A DNA stretch of 64,000 nt, from positions 1 through 64,000 of the forward strand of contig NZ_QPJT01000004.1 of NCBI RefSeq assembly GCF_003337415.1, given 5' to 3'. Under the pieces are notes generated by a model. That model did no database searches, was not told where the DNA came from, and was given only the letters and a program-made list of their open reading frames with translations. How positions within the stretch are numbered: the stretch's first letter is position 1; every line of letters starts with the position of its first letter. Shown one piece after another: positions 57,401-64,000 of this stretch. The translations under genes were made by a program, and so were the position numbers. The stretch comes from Anaerobacterium chartisolvens (GTDB lineage Bacteria > Bacillota > Clostridia > Acetivibrionales > DSM-27016).

Positions 57401-60400
57401 CTTCAACGGAGCCTTTTGGTACGGTATATTCAAAGGTTTCCGAGGTCAGAATGCTTCCTGTCCCGTCATATGTATTCTTTACAAGCCTGTAGCGATCATA
57501 ACCCGCCCCCGTGGATATGTATTCCTTCTTTTCAGTCACATTGCTCTGTAAATCATACTCAAAGTATTTTGCGCTGCCCTCCCTGTCCCGGCTCTCAGCC
57601 AGCTCTCCTCTGGCATTGTATCGGAAGGTCTCAGAAGTGTTATCGGGGTACTCTATCCTGTATGCCTTTCCGAACAAATTGCTGTATGATGACGTTTTAT
57701 TCCCCGCTCTGTCGGTCTTTACAGTCTTTACCCTTCCTGTCAGGTCATAGGCATAGCTCTCCGACAAGCCGTCAGGGTATGTCTTTTTCTTAAGCAGTCC
57801 GTTTAAGTAATATGTGTTTTGAGTTACCCGGCCTAAAGCGTCTTCCTCTGTGAGTACATTGCCTGATCCGTCATAGGTGTATTTCATGGTATGCTCCGAC
57901 CCGTCCTTTGAAGCCTGTGCCGAGGTATAGACAATTACATTGTTTCTTGCGTCGTACTTATATGTGTTCCCTATGGATTCCGCGGGGTTGTCGCTGCTGT
58001 AGCCGTCCCCGTCGGCCTCCTTTATTACATTCCCGCGTCCGTCATACTCCCTGTAAGATATTACAGTGCTTGACGTGCTGTCAAAGACGGAGGTAAGTAT
58101 CTGCCTGTTCAAAGCATCATATTCATACCCGGTTCCGGGAGCCGAAGAGGTCTCCTGTGACGAGTACCTAGCGTCAATCTCTTTTATAAGGTTGCCGTTC
58201 TCATCGTAAAGGTGTCTTGTTATATACCCCATCGGGTCTATTTTGGCAGTATTTCTTCCCATGCCGTCATATTTGTACTGCGTGGTTCGGGCCTCTCCAC
58301 CGAATGCCACAGTTTCGGAAAGCACATTTCCGCGTTTGTCGTATGTGTAGGAGGTGGTTTTTACATCCCCTTCGGGTGTTAGGGGCTGTGTTTTTTCCAC
58401 AAGCCTTCCCCTGTAATCATACCTGTACGAGGTGGTATCAAAGCTTGTTCCGTTGTATCTCTGTTCTTCTGTCAGACTTCCTGCGTGGTCGTAACGGAAC
58501 TTTTTCATATAGCTTCCCTGCTCGTCCCCAGTACCTGCGCTCATAACGCCTGTCTCTATTATCATTCTCCCGGCATAGTCATAAGCGCAGATGTGCTTTA
58601 TTGTCGCCGCTCCCTGCGCGTCTATGTACTGCACTGCCTCCGTCCTGTTTCCGTTATTGTCGTATTTATACTCGGTACGGCTGGTGACGGAAGCGTCAAT
58701 TCCGGCATATTCGCCAACAAGCCGGTTCATTTTGTCATAAGCATAGCGTGTAGAGGAGGAAACACTGTCTCCACCGTCTTTAACACTTCCCCTTACAATT
58801 GTTTCTATGTTATCCGACCTGTCATATGTATATCTTGTGTATGTATAGCTCTCCGGGCTGTCCTCCTGATATATTCTCTCTTCCTTTGTCCTTCCCATGC
58901 CGTCATATATGTATTTTGTGGCTTTCCCCTCAGGCTCGGTGATTGTATCGGGCTTTTCAAGCCCGTTATAGGTATACAGCGTATGACCTCCCACGGCATC
59001 GGATACAGACTCAAGCTGCCCCAAGGCATTGTATCGGTATTGTGTTGTATGGCCCCTCGGATCGGTGTCGCTGACCTTGTTTCCCGCATAGTCGTAAGCA
59101 CAGGTTGTGGTATAATATGTATTACCATCCGGGGTTTCGTCGGTTCTTACCAGCCTTTCCAGCTTATCATAGTATAGCCTGTGCTTATACCCGTCCTCGT
59201 CCGTCATAGTGACTAAAAGCAGTGTTTCATCACCTGCCCCGCCATCACCGCCATAGGTATACGCCAGCAGTATGCTTTCCTTTCTTGCGGCATCATTCTC
59301 ATAATATTCCTTTTTAGTGAGCCTGTTTTCACTGTCATAGGAATATCTTATGCTGTGCCCATTTGAATCCCTTTCCTTTGTTTTGCTGCCTTTAAAGTTA
59401 TACAGGGCTTCATTTATGAGCTGCCATCCGCCTTCACTGTATGCCTCATGCGTCAACTGATTTCCAAATATATCATACCGATACCTTACCCTGTTTCCCA
59501 CTGCATCGGTATATTCAATGTTTCTGTCCTTATCCCTGTATTCACCATATACATATTTGGACACGCTGCCGTCAGCATTTGCAATACGGGTTACCCTGCC
59601 CAGTATGTCGTACTCATATGCTGTTATGTTTGACCTTGCGTCTGTTTCGGATTTCAAGCTTCCTGTATTAAAATCATATGCATACCTTATGACTGCTTCC
59701 TCACCCCCGGCAATTCTGTACTGCTTTGTAAGGTATGCCCCCTTGTGATCGGTGCCGTAATCGTCAGTTCCGTACTCATAGCGGGTAACGTACAGGTTTC
59801 CGTCCGAATGCACTGTTTTCCCCGTCATGTTTCCCCGGCTGTCATATTCATAGTCCGTTTCAAGCCAGAGTGCGGCATCTCCGGTATTCACTCTCTGCTC
59901 CTTTACCACATTCCCCATGTCATCTATTGTGTATATTGTCTGGCAGGTTGTGTCCTTGTCCTGTTTCCAGGTCTTTAAGCTCAGTACATGGAACCTGTCA
60001 TATGCGTATGAATATACAACGGTATTCTCGCTGTCTGCCGGGTATCCGTTGTCGTCCCTCTCCGCCATAGGGCCCGTATAGTTTGTCAGGTTGCCGTAAT
60101 CGTCATACCTGAAGTTTTCAACCGTCTTTACCGTCCGCCCCTTTACATTTCCGTTTTCCATAGCGCATACGGTTTTTTCTGTCTTTTTGGGAAACTTCAT
60201 CTCGTCATACTCGGTGACTGTTGTTCTTTTATGCCCGCTTCCCGTTTCTTCGGTACCCACATGCTGATGCAGCCCGTCATAGGTGTATCTTAAAACAGTT
60301 CCGTCATAGACGGTAACATCGGTATAATACCTGTAGGTGTCTCTAAGGTATGGCTGGTCACTCTCCTTATAGCCCTCATACCCAAAGCCGTCGGCTTCGT

Positions 60401-61763
60401 TTGTGTATTTATACGTGGTTCTGTCCTTTATATTAAATGCGAATCTGTCTAAAAATTCGGTCTTTGAAGCGTCGTAGCCGGTTCTTGCAAGCTCGCTTTT
60501 CTCAAATATTTTTCTGTACTGCATACTGCCCTTGTCCGAAAGTCCCTTTGTGCAGGTGCTGTATGTAAACCGCTCTAGCCTGTTTGTTTTGCAGTAGTCA
60601 ATCTGTGTAAGATTCTCATACCTGTTGTAAGCCGAATACTGCTTACCGTTGGTGTAGGTAAAGCCAAGCTGCGGCTGGTCGTACCAATAGTGGTACTTTG
60701 GCTTTCCGTCCACATCATACACCCGCTGGAGCCTGGTTCTTAATATATGGTTTGTTTTGCTGAGAAGTACGGCTGATTTGTCATATACAAGCTTTTTATT
60801 TCCCGGCAGGGTGATTATAACCTGAAATTTACCCTTAAGATCGCCCGAATGGGTGGTGTCAGGGTTCTGTGACGCCATATGGCTATCCTCAAGGCCGTAG
60901 CGTTTATCCTCAATCGCCCCTGCGGTAAAGCTCTCATCCTGCTTATATTCTATAGCCGTCTCTCTTCCTGCTGTGTCTATTATTTTGGAAATGAGCTTTT
61001 TGCTTTTGTCCGTCCCGTCTACGGTATATGGAACAGAGGTATAGAGAAAGGTTATTGTGTTGCCGTACCTATCCCTTATTCCCAGAACTCTCCCGTCATC
61101 GGCAAAGTATGTCCTCCTGCCGTCCTTGCCCTCCATCATATAGAAGGACGTACCGTCGGTCTGTCCGTTGCTGAAGCCCTTATTCTCTTTTACAGTGACA
61201 TCCTTTATGGTCTGGTTTTCGGGTTTGTATGTATTGACATTGTCAACACTTTCAGGCCCCATCAGCCTGTATACGTCCCCTGCCTCGGTATGCAGAAACC
61301 TGTGGCTTGTCCCATCGGAGTTTTTCTTTATTTCCATTGCCGGGAACGAAAACCTCATTCCGACTCCCAGATCGTACCTGTCCTCATAGAATGATGACGT
61401 TTTATTGTCGGAGTACACCTGATCCACCCACGCACCGTTTACATACTCCGCCTTCATCTCCTGAACATTGGCGGTACCGCTCCTGTACATTCTCTTTATC
61501 TCAAGATCAAGCCCGTTTATGCCCGGAAGCACATAGTCGGTCTGCACCAGACTGATGTCTCCGCTCTGCGGGCTTATTGACTCCTCTGTGGCGTTGTTCC
61601 TTAAATATGCCGGTGACAGCATTGTGTTGTATTGCTTTGCCGGGCCTACAAGGTTGTTCAGCCTTTCCTCCAAAGTCTCGGCAAGTACTCCCTGCACCTG
61701 TATGAAAACTGTTATAAGTGTTATTACGCATATAGCGAAAATTTTAAATATGTGCCGCTTCAC
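51465..61763 (-). CDS. Giant secreted RHS/YD-repeat polymorphic toxin
   Basis: I use the GTG at 61763 (3432 residues) with AGAGGGGG upstream; the longer frame has no ribosome binding site. A signal peptide (KRHIFKIFAICVITLITVF, cleavage near VLAET) is followed by SGDISLVQTDYVLPGINGLD, as at the start of WapA/TcaC-like shells. Some 2500 residues of YD repeats (patterns such as YTYDGLGRVT, YEYDSAGN, YGYDSLGR) follow. The RHS core (YYLRARYYDPYVGRFISEDS and NDPVNYIDPTGH) ends near residue 2806. A beta-solenoid-like stretch of about 17-residue NSGSIGSI-type repeats spans roughly 2894-3018. The last 110 residues (HMPHPTLIGGSNPQV, YKVDNASGHFKPGAGSL) are the likely toxin, of a family I cannot name. 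Such shells enclose and deliver a C-terminal toxin to competing cells. Confidence 0.92.
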   Translation of the reverse strand: MKRHIFKIFAICVITLITVFIQVQGVLAETLEERLNNLVGPAKQYNTMLSPAYLRNNATEESISPQSGDISLVQTDYVLPGINGLDLEIKRMYRSGTANVQEMKAEYVNGAWVDQVYSDNKTSSFYEDRYDLGVGMRFSFPAMEIKKNSDGTSHRFLHTEAGDVYRLMGPESVDNVNTYKPENQTIKDVTVKENKGFSNGQTDGTSFYMMEGKDGRRTYFADDGRVLGIRDRYGNTITFLYTSVPYTVDGTDKSKKLISKIIDTAGRETAIEYKQDESFTAGAIEDKRYGLEDSHMASQNPDTTHSGDLKGKFQVIITLPGNKKLVYDKSAVLLSKTNHILRTRLQRVYDVDGKPKYHYWYDQPQLGFTYTNGKQYSAYNRYENLTQIDYCKTNRLERFTYSTCTKGLSDKGSMQYRKIFEKSELARTGYDASKTEFLDRFAFNIKDRTTYKYTNEADGFGYEGYKESDQPYLRDTYRYYTDVTVYDGTVLRYTYDGLHQHVGTEETGSGHKRTTVTEYDEMKFPKKTEKTVCAMENGNVKGRTVKTVENFRYDDYGNLTNYTGPMAERDDNGYPADSENTVVYSYAYDRFHVLSLKTWKQDKDTTCQTIYTIDDMGNVVKEQRVNTGDAALWLETDYEYDSRGNMTGKTVHSDGNLYVTRYEYGTDDYGTDHKGAYLTKQYRIAGGEEAVIRYAYDFNTGSLKSETDARSNITAYEYDILGRVTRIANADGSVSKYVYGEYRDKDRNIEYTDAVGNRVRYRYDIFGNQLTHEAYSEGGWQLINEALYNFKGSKTKERDSNGHSIRYSYDSENRLTKKEYYENDAARKESILLAYTYGGDGGAGDETLLLVTMTDEDGYKHRLYYDKLERLVRTDETPDGNTYYTTTCAYDYAGNKVSDTDPRGHTTQYRYNALGQLESVSDAVGGHTLYTYNGLEKPDTITEPEGKATKYIYDGMGRTKEERIYQEDSPESYTYTRYTYDRSDNIETIVRGSVKDGGDSVSSSTRYAYDKMNRLVGEYAGIDASVTSRTEYKYDNNGNRTEAVQYIDAQGAATIKHICAYDYAGRMIIETGVMSAGTGDEQGSYMKKFRYDHAGSLTEEQRYNGTSFDTTSYRYDYRGRLVEKTQPLTPEGDVKTTSYTYDKRGNVLSETVAFGGEARTTQYKYDGMGRNTAKIDPMGYITRHLYDENGNLIKEIDARYSSQETSSAPGTGYEYDALNRQILTSVFDSTSSTVISYREYDGRGNVIKEADGDGYSSDNPAESIGNTYKYDARNNVIVYTSAQASKDGSEHTMKYTYDGSGNVLTEEDALGRVTQNTYYLNGLLKKKTYPDGLSESYAYDLTGRVKTVKTDRAGNKTSSYSNLFGKAYRIEYPDNTSETFRYNARGELAESRDREGSAKYFEYDLQSNVTEKKEYISTGAGYDRYRLVKNTYDGTGSILTSETFEYTVPKGSVEGGQEKPAGDRVEYTYDKNGRLIRVMGPMGKETANEYDRKGNLITRKQKVRDGYYRITRYQYDIQSRLISEALLAETSELDTASLGKAVLDSEYTTRVKLTTFYSYYSSGQLKAKTSPNGGTASYEYDLDGRPVRKTDAMGYDTMYIYDTKGNLIEEKNARNISVYYEYDSMDRLIRKKSSAADGGLAVTRYIYDAAGNLKNQIQPNSYTVETDTPELAGAMEGMSYTYDSMNRRTSTLSPEGEGVEYLKYSLNGNVAKRVDGLRFAGSIDTSPGTIYTYDGLGRVTDSTDALGGSRHFEYDVLGSLTKMTDERGNVTTYQNNPDGTLAKITYPDGGQVEYAYDSMGRKVLSRDQLGSTTLYEWNSLGSIKLKTDALGNTLEYKSDAEGNITASKDKLGSWTYISYDTANRPVKKRIPIERDANGNILYRTESYSYDELGSVTGKTVSGTGDRLSSRTVSYTYWDNGLVSTVTDSGGAYTKSWYDKNGNTIKTESLRTEGVYSVRRLKYDSMDRLTASIDRADEDEIHNAGAMPGIESLRDAEYPGRLMLITEYGYDVLGNRISETSPMAFAYGEGQQEQRQEYTVLFAYDALNRLEKVTRRHEGRDICTLYAYDESGNRIKETDERGFETTHSYDSMNRLVSSADSEGGTIAYGYDIAGNRISQTDAKGNTMEYGYDSLGRVQTVTDAYGIVISTSQYDVAGNVVKETDAKGHSTLYAYNPEGRLIRKSSPEAAAQGKYTAEYRYDQYGQLIRQTNGLGNATAYEYDSAGNLTRVTDALGISTRYTYDRLGSKLTMTDGRGKLTRYGYGAAGFLTKVTDAEGRDTAYKYSLDGNTASIRDRNGNTTVFSYDSRGLMLERKVQETGDVIKYTYDEAGNRASMEDGSGTSTYNYDGNGRLLEIRKGGSLQISYTYDIVGNIESVTDKKGFATRYGYDKSNRLESVAYGGNTTSYAYDENGNRRSIDYGGGLREEYSFDMDNRLVELKNLRPDGGSISRYSYSYDLAGRQVSKTDSYGTTEYQYDGAGRIIRVTAPGKTTVYAYDRGGNRVSQNEAYTSVQPMEYIDESIGKDIQFKIKKSEYTYSASNTLLKLVERMYGEDGKELAQKTTRYEYDTNGNQLNTSISYIMRDNTGLSQGSRGSAYGDSIEVGVDSLLERTGYVYDGFNRLTTAETVKSGVRSIARYTYDGDDLRVSKTVRRSDNENRPEVTQYLYDRQHVILETDADNGIKVRYVRGVNYIARLDSSNEASYFMYNGHGDVVQTVNAAGEVQNSYDYDIWGNPTLTVEEYACAIRYAGEFMDAETGLYYLRARYYDPYVGRFISEDSYWGEDSSPLSLNRYTYCENDPVNYIDPTGHLKQGDEKLTQSAQLQIVELTKQWYAASTQAEKQKITNKANAIRNESGNIARVSESSHNSSFYSGFSSSISDGSSMSKSEWNSIANNFYVQGSVTVSSGVSISNINVRSGTSASITNSGSIGSIITGTQSSTSITNYGSISSITTGIGSSTAIKNSGTIGSISTGSKSSTSIVNNWGILVTDIGSGATANIQNNGSMLLININNPKSFNWDAQNMLSGIPGINIGGSGSIGGISAYIGNGTDSLRFDMGSVTEGRFDQALRIQFMSSAMSAEERFLTEKLGQQWVRDVIALDSRFEGVKVGFDGQNVTINGLPLVIDAKTTLNGKTYANPDNIWAALDSYWYKYIGIGNVTASQVMTFEEYLNRYCSKVGMNFENTGNSITAFFERFGNALVTDDPRVAREFSDEMGGYFQSFFEGLGSTLLDPYGSIGAIDIDISNWINEFDAANDRKKIDMLAAITNKGLWQIPVIAATDGTVKVLSGTVKTWGVDPTMQAADETAGVLKKGSYVKNPTAQNINSLIKEGSNYVGNSRFNGQYMYVVDPQGNIIIGSRGGQHMPHPTLIGGSNPQVQAAGIVEIRGGKIYKVDNASGHFKPGAGSLDAAQGAFSKLPSNVFSKDFQGYVPYGK

Positions 61764-61797
61764 TAAAAAACCCCCTCTTATTTGGTGAGTATATACT

Positions 61798-62763
61798 CTA
61801 CCCAAAATAATATTTCTCCTCATAGGCACGGGCATAAATTCCTTCGTTTGAAAGGCCCTTCTTTACCCATTCCAGCACAGTTACGTCGGAAACCCCGAGC
61901 TTTGACGCCATAACCAGAGCCTCCACTACCCGCTTCTGCGAAAGCCCCGTCTGCTCACAATGCTTCTCAAGCTTCTCATGGGTAACAGGTACACGCGGCA
62001 GCTGTTCGTCACCGTTTACAATGCCATACCCGGCGTTTATCAGCCTCCAGCTCATTCCCGACTGTTTCTTCGCTATTATATCTCCAATAGATATTCCCAG
62101 CCTCTGGCTTACCCTGTCGGCCATCATAATATCGTCCTGAGTTATTCCCGGCGTTTCCAGAAGCTTGTCGAGGTACTCAGAATCAAACGAGGTGGGAACA
62201 AATTCAGGGTTGTCCTTCACATATTCCTTAAAAATTGCTTCCCAATTCTGCCCCCGGGCTTTCATGCCCAGAAGCCTTTCAATGTCCTCAAGCCTTCCGA
62301 AGCGGTCGTTGAGGAAGGAGTAAGCCGTGAGGATATCGGGAATCCCCGCCCCCTCCTTTATATGTCTTTCCAGCTCGATTTTAAACCTTGTATGTACATT
62401 CAGTCTTTTAAGAAGCGCGCTGTAGTTGTCAACGTTGCGGGTGTAGCCTTCCGGGTCGTAAGCCTTTATGCAGTCCAGCACATTCTGGGTGATGCTGTAA
62501 TCGGCTTCATCCTCCAAAATTTCACCCTCGGTCATGCTCTCAGCTATGCTCTCAGCTACGCTCTCGTTTACACCCTCATCAGGCTTGTCCGTCTGCGCCG
62601 CCGGCTGTACTTCCGTGTTCCGTCCGTTATCGCTCTGCCCTGTGGTCTGCTGCTCATCCGTAGTCTTTACGGCAACCATGTGGTATGCTCCGTATGCGGC
62701 CTGCGCTATGAATACCAGAGCAACGGCAATTATAATTATCTTTATTCCTTTAATGCTCCTCAT
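61798..62763 (-). CDS. Exported or membrane-anchored helical-repeat protein, paralogue A
   Basis: The 321-residue protein has an N-terminal hydrophobic segment (residues 7-27), an acidic low-complexity linker (to about residue 85), and an all-helical region. In that region a motif of about 30 residues, roughly LGVSxxxVxxxxxxGxSWxxIxxxY, recurs: MKARGQNWEAIFKEY, RLGISIGDIIAKKQSGMSW and LGVSDVTVLEWVKKGLS. The upstream protein (62784) carries the same motif. Both lie in a tight operon that ends in the RHS toxin, 34 bases downstream. I do not recognise the family; a secretion accessory or a surface adaptor for the RHS shell is a guess. Confidence 0.7.
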   Translation of the reverse strand: MRSIKGIKIIIIAVALVFIAQAAYGAYHMVAVKTTDEQQTTGQSDNGRNTEVQPAAQTDKPDEGVNESVAESIAESMTEGEILEDEADYSITQNVLDCIKAYDPEGYTRNVDNYSALLKRLNVHTRFKIELERHIKEGAGIPDILTAYSFLNDRFGRLEDIERLLGMKARGQNWEAIFKEYVKDNPEFVPTSFDSEYLDKLLETPGITQDDIMMADRVSQRLGISIGDIIAKKQSGMSWRLINAGYGIVNGDEQLPRVPVTHEKLEKHCEQTGLSQKRVVEALVMASKLGVSDVTVLEWVKKGLSNEGIYARAYEEKYYFG

Positions 62764-62783
62764 AAGCTTTATCTCCTCTGCAA

Positions 62784-63746
62784 TCAGTTATTTACAGGAC
62801 TTATAGGACTTATTTGTCTTATTTCCTCCATTATTTCATCAGTCGGATTTTTGGGCCTTAGATCCTTAGCCGATATATCGGGCATATCAGGCAACGGGCT
62901 TGTGCCGGACAAGGAATCCTTACCTGCCGCAGGTCCGCCGTCTGCATCCGTCCCGGCCTGCTTAAAATCGCTTGCCGTGCTGTTCCCCCTCTGTATTTGC
63001 AGGAGGGCTTTTTCTTCTATCTTAGAGATGGTAATTATATTTTCAGCTCCCAAAAGAAAAAGCTTTTGATCCTTTTTATCCAAATACGAATTTTTATCCA
63101 TTATGCGTTCGTTTATGTCGATATCAAGCTGCAGTGAAGAAAGGTATTCGTCAAAAGCAGCTTCAATGCTCTTCATATCCTCTTTAAGCCTCAGCATGGA
63201 GCGTATTGCAGCACTTTTGTCCATTTTTGCAGCAAGCTCACGGTATGCGCCGTTATCCCTGTAGGCCTTGTCCGGCTCCCCCGTTGTTCCATTAATTGCC
63301 GCCGAACCTTCCGCATTCCATTCTATTTGCTGAAGCTGGAATTCTACTCTGTCATAAAGCATTTTTGCATAGGTTATATCCTCATCCGAAAAGCCCTCTT
63401 TTTTAAGACTGTTAACCAGCTCTTCCTCAAGCCCCGCTTTCAGCAGCAGTTCCTCCCTCTTGGCTTTTTCGCTTCCAGATCCTATATAGTACGTGTCCTT
63501 CAGCGCACTCAGCACCTCGTTCCATGAACGTCCGCCGTTTTTCAGCCTCATGACCTCTTCAATGCTGACTCCCGTCATATTCGATATTTCTGAAGCTGTC
63601 TTCTGATCGTTTGCGCCCGCAGCGTCCGCGTCTCCCTTCTGCTTTCCCATGAAGCCTCCAAGCGTCAGGGGCAGTGATGTCAAAAGCAGCACAATGCAAA
63701 TTACCACTGCAAAAGCCTTATAGCTACTGTGTATAATCCGTCTCAT
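62784..63746 (-). CDS. Exported helical-repeat protein, paralogue B
   Basis: The 320-residue protein has a signal peptide or anchor (residues 10-30). Its first mature segment reads EISNMTGVSIEEVMRLKNGGRSWNEVLSALK, split here for description: ISNMTGVSIEEVMRL then NGGRSWNEVL. This is the same helical motif as in the downstream paralogue. A charged helical middle (about residues 90-255) and a Pro/Gly/Asp-rich tail follow. Gaps are 14 bases to the upstream and 20 bases to the downstream gene, so they form one operon with the RHS toxin. Function unknown. Confidence 0.7.
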   Translation of the reverse strand: MRRIIHSSYKAFAVVICIVLLLTSLPLTLGGFMGKQKGDADAAGANDQKTASEISNMTGVSIEEVMRLKNGGRSWNEVLSALKDTYYIGSGSEKAKREELLLKAGLEEELVNSLKKEGFSDEDITYAKMLYDRVEFQLQQIEWNAEGSAAINGTTGEPDKAYRDNGAYRELAAKMDKSAAIRSMLRLKEDMKSIEAAFDEYLSSLQLDIDINERIMDKNSYLDKKDQKLFLLGAENIITISKIEEKALLQIQRGNSTASDFKQAGTDADGGPAAGKDSLSGTSPLPDMPDISAKDLRPKNPTDEIMEEIRQISPISPVNN

Positions 63747-63760
63747 TTTTTCACCTCGCC

Positions 63761-64000
63761 TTATCGCATGTTGAAGCTTATGCTTGTCTTCCCGTCTGTT
63801 TTAGGGCGGAATACTATTGTGGCTATCTCGCCCGACCATGCCGTTCCCGGCGCTATGCTCTCGTTTACCGTAAACTCTATCCTTCCGGGGGTGTATTTTA
63901 CGCCAAGGCTTGTGCCCGGTATCCTTCCCTCCGGCATTATGTCTGCGGCTGCCGTAAAGCGGCACAAATCCACTGCCTCCATATCCTCCGGGCTGTATTC
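63761..64000 (-). CDS. C-terminal part of a secreted protein with cohesin-like ending (partial)
   Basis: The frame is open at the window edge, so the true start is outside. The visible 79 residues read YSPEDMEAVDLC, LGVKYTPGRIEFTVNESIAP, GEIATIVFRPKTDGKTSISF and stop with NMR. The pattern 'YSPEDMEAVDL ... ATIVFRPKTDGKTSISF' is like the C-terminal half of cohesin/carbohydrate-binding jelly-roll domains (compare YDPxxLEVVDV and ATIxFKVK..G.T.I). This is suggestive rather than firm. It is the first visible gene of the operon leading to the RHS toxin. Confidence 0.5.
   Translation of the reverse strand, partial: EYSPEDMEAVDLCRFTAAADIMPEGRIPGTSLGVKYTPGRIEFTVNESIAPGTAWSGEIATIVFRPKTDGKTSISFNMR

Noticed and set aside
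52348-61394. Many plus-strand ORFs opposite the RHS gene
   Set aside because: They are antisense shadows of the YD repeats, Cys/Pro/Tyr-rich, without ribosome binding sites.

Overview
This window looks like the chromosome of an anaerobic, cellulose-degrading Clostridia-type bacterium (Ruminiclostridium/Acetivibrio-like). The main evidence is a secreted GH9 cellulase ending in a two-repeat dockerin (43586-45541), a pyruvate formate-lyase pair (3244-6239), Firmicutes-style ribosome binding sites and abundant GTG starts. I could not assign a species.

Layout. 1-3220: a partial secreted Ig-repeat protein, a leaderless discoidin/cadherin-like protein and two miniature phage tail-collar proteins. 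3244-9443: pflA-pflB, a PDZ membrane protein, a TPR membrane protein, a RelB/DinJ-type antitoxin whose YoeB-type toxin survives only as its first 18 codons, and a small membrane protein. 9527-42581: one large biosynthetic gene cluster on the minus strand, the main object of interest. 42700-43055: an IS66 transposase remnant at its upstream edge. 43225-49700: dockerin cellulase, PdxA-family dehydrogenase, divergent polysaccharide deacetylase, cell-wall amidase and a LysM protein. 49800-50425: an unexplained GC-rich island. 50470-64000: a minus-strand locus of secreted proteins with a 3432-residue RHS/YD-repeat polymorphic toxin, a candidate immunity protein and a KptA RNA 2'-phosphotransferase.

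The cluster is read from 42581 downwards. A 5488-residue hybrid NRPS-PKS comes first (C-A-T, KS-AT-T, C-A-T, KS-dead AT-T, C-A-T, terminal C). It is followed by a CPBP-fold membrane protein without catalytic residues, a type II thioesterase, a small membrane protein, an MFS exporter, an FtsX-type permease and its ATPase. Then come a FAAL-ACP-KS-dead AT protein, a discrete ACP, an acyl-CoA dehydrogenase, a discrete acyltransferase, a GSA-type aminotransferase, a 3-hydroxyacyl-CoA dehydrogenase and a second discrete ACP. Two of the three AT domains have lost the catalytic serine, so the discrete AT probably serves those modules. FAAL, ACP, KS, free AT and GSA-type aminotransferase are the parts of the iturin/mycosubtilin starter module, here as separate proteins. 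I infer a lipopeptide-polyketide that may start from a beta-amino fatty acid. The second ACP and the two dehydrogenases also resemble the FkbJ/FkbK/FkbI genes for unusual malonyl-ACP extenders. No KR, DH, ER or TE domain was seen, so beta-keto groups should remain and release may fall to the terminal C domain.

Two related hairpin elements (10765-10909, 19716-19900) and one inverted-repeat element (23708-23830) sit in the otherwise tight gaps of the cluster.
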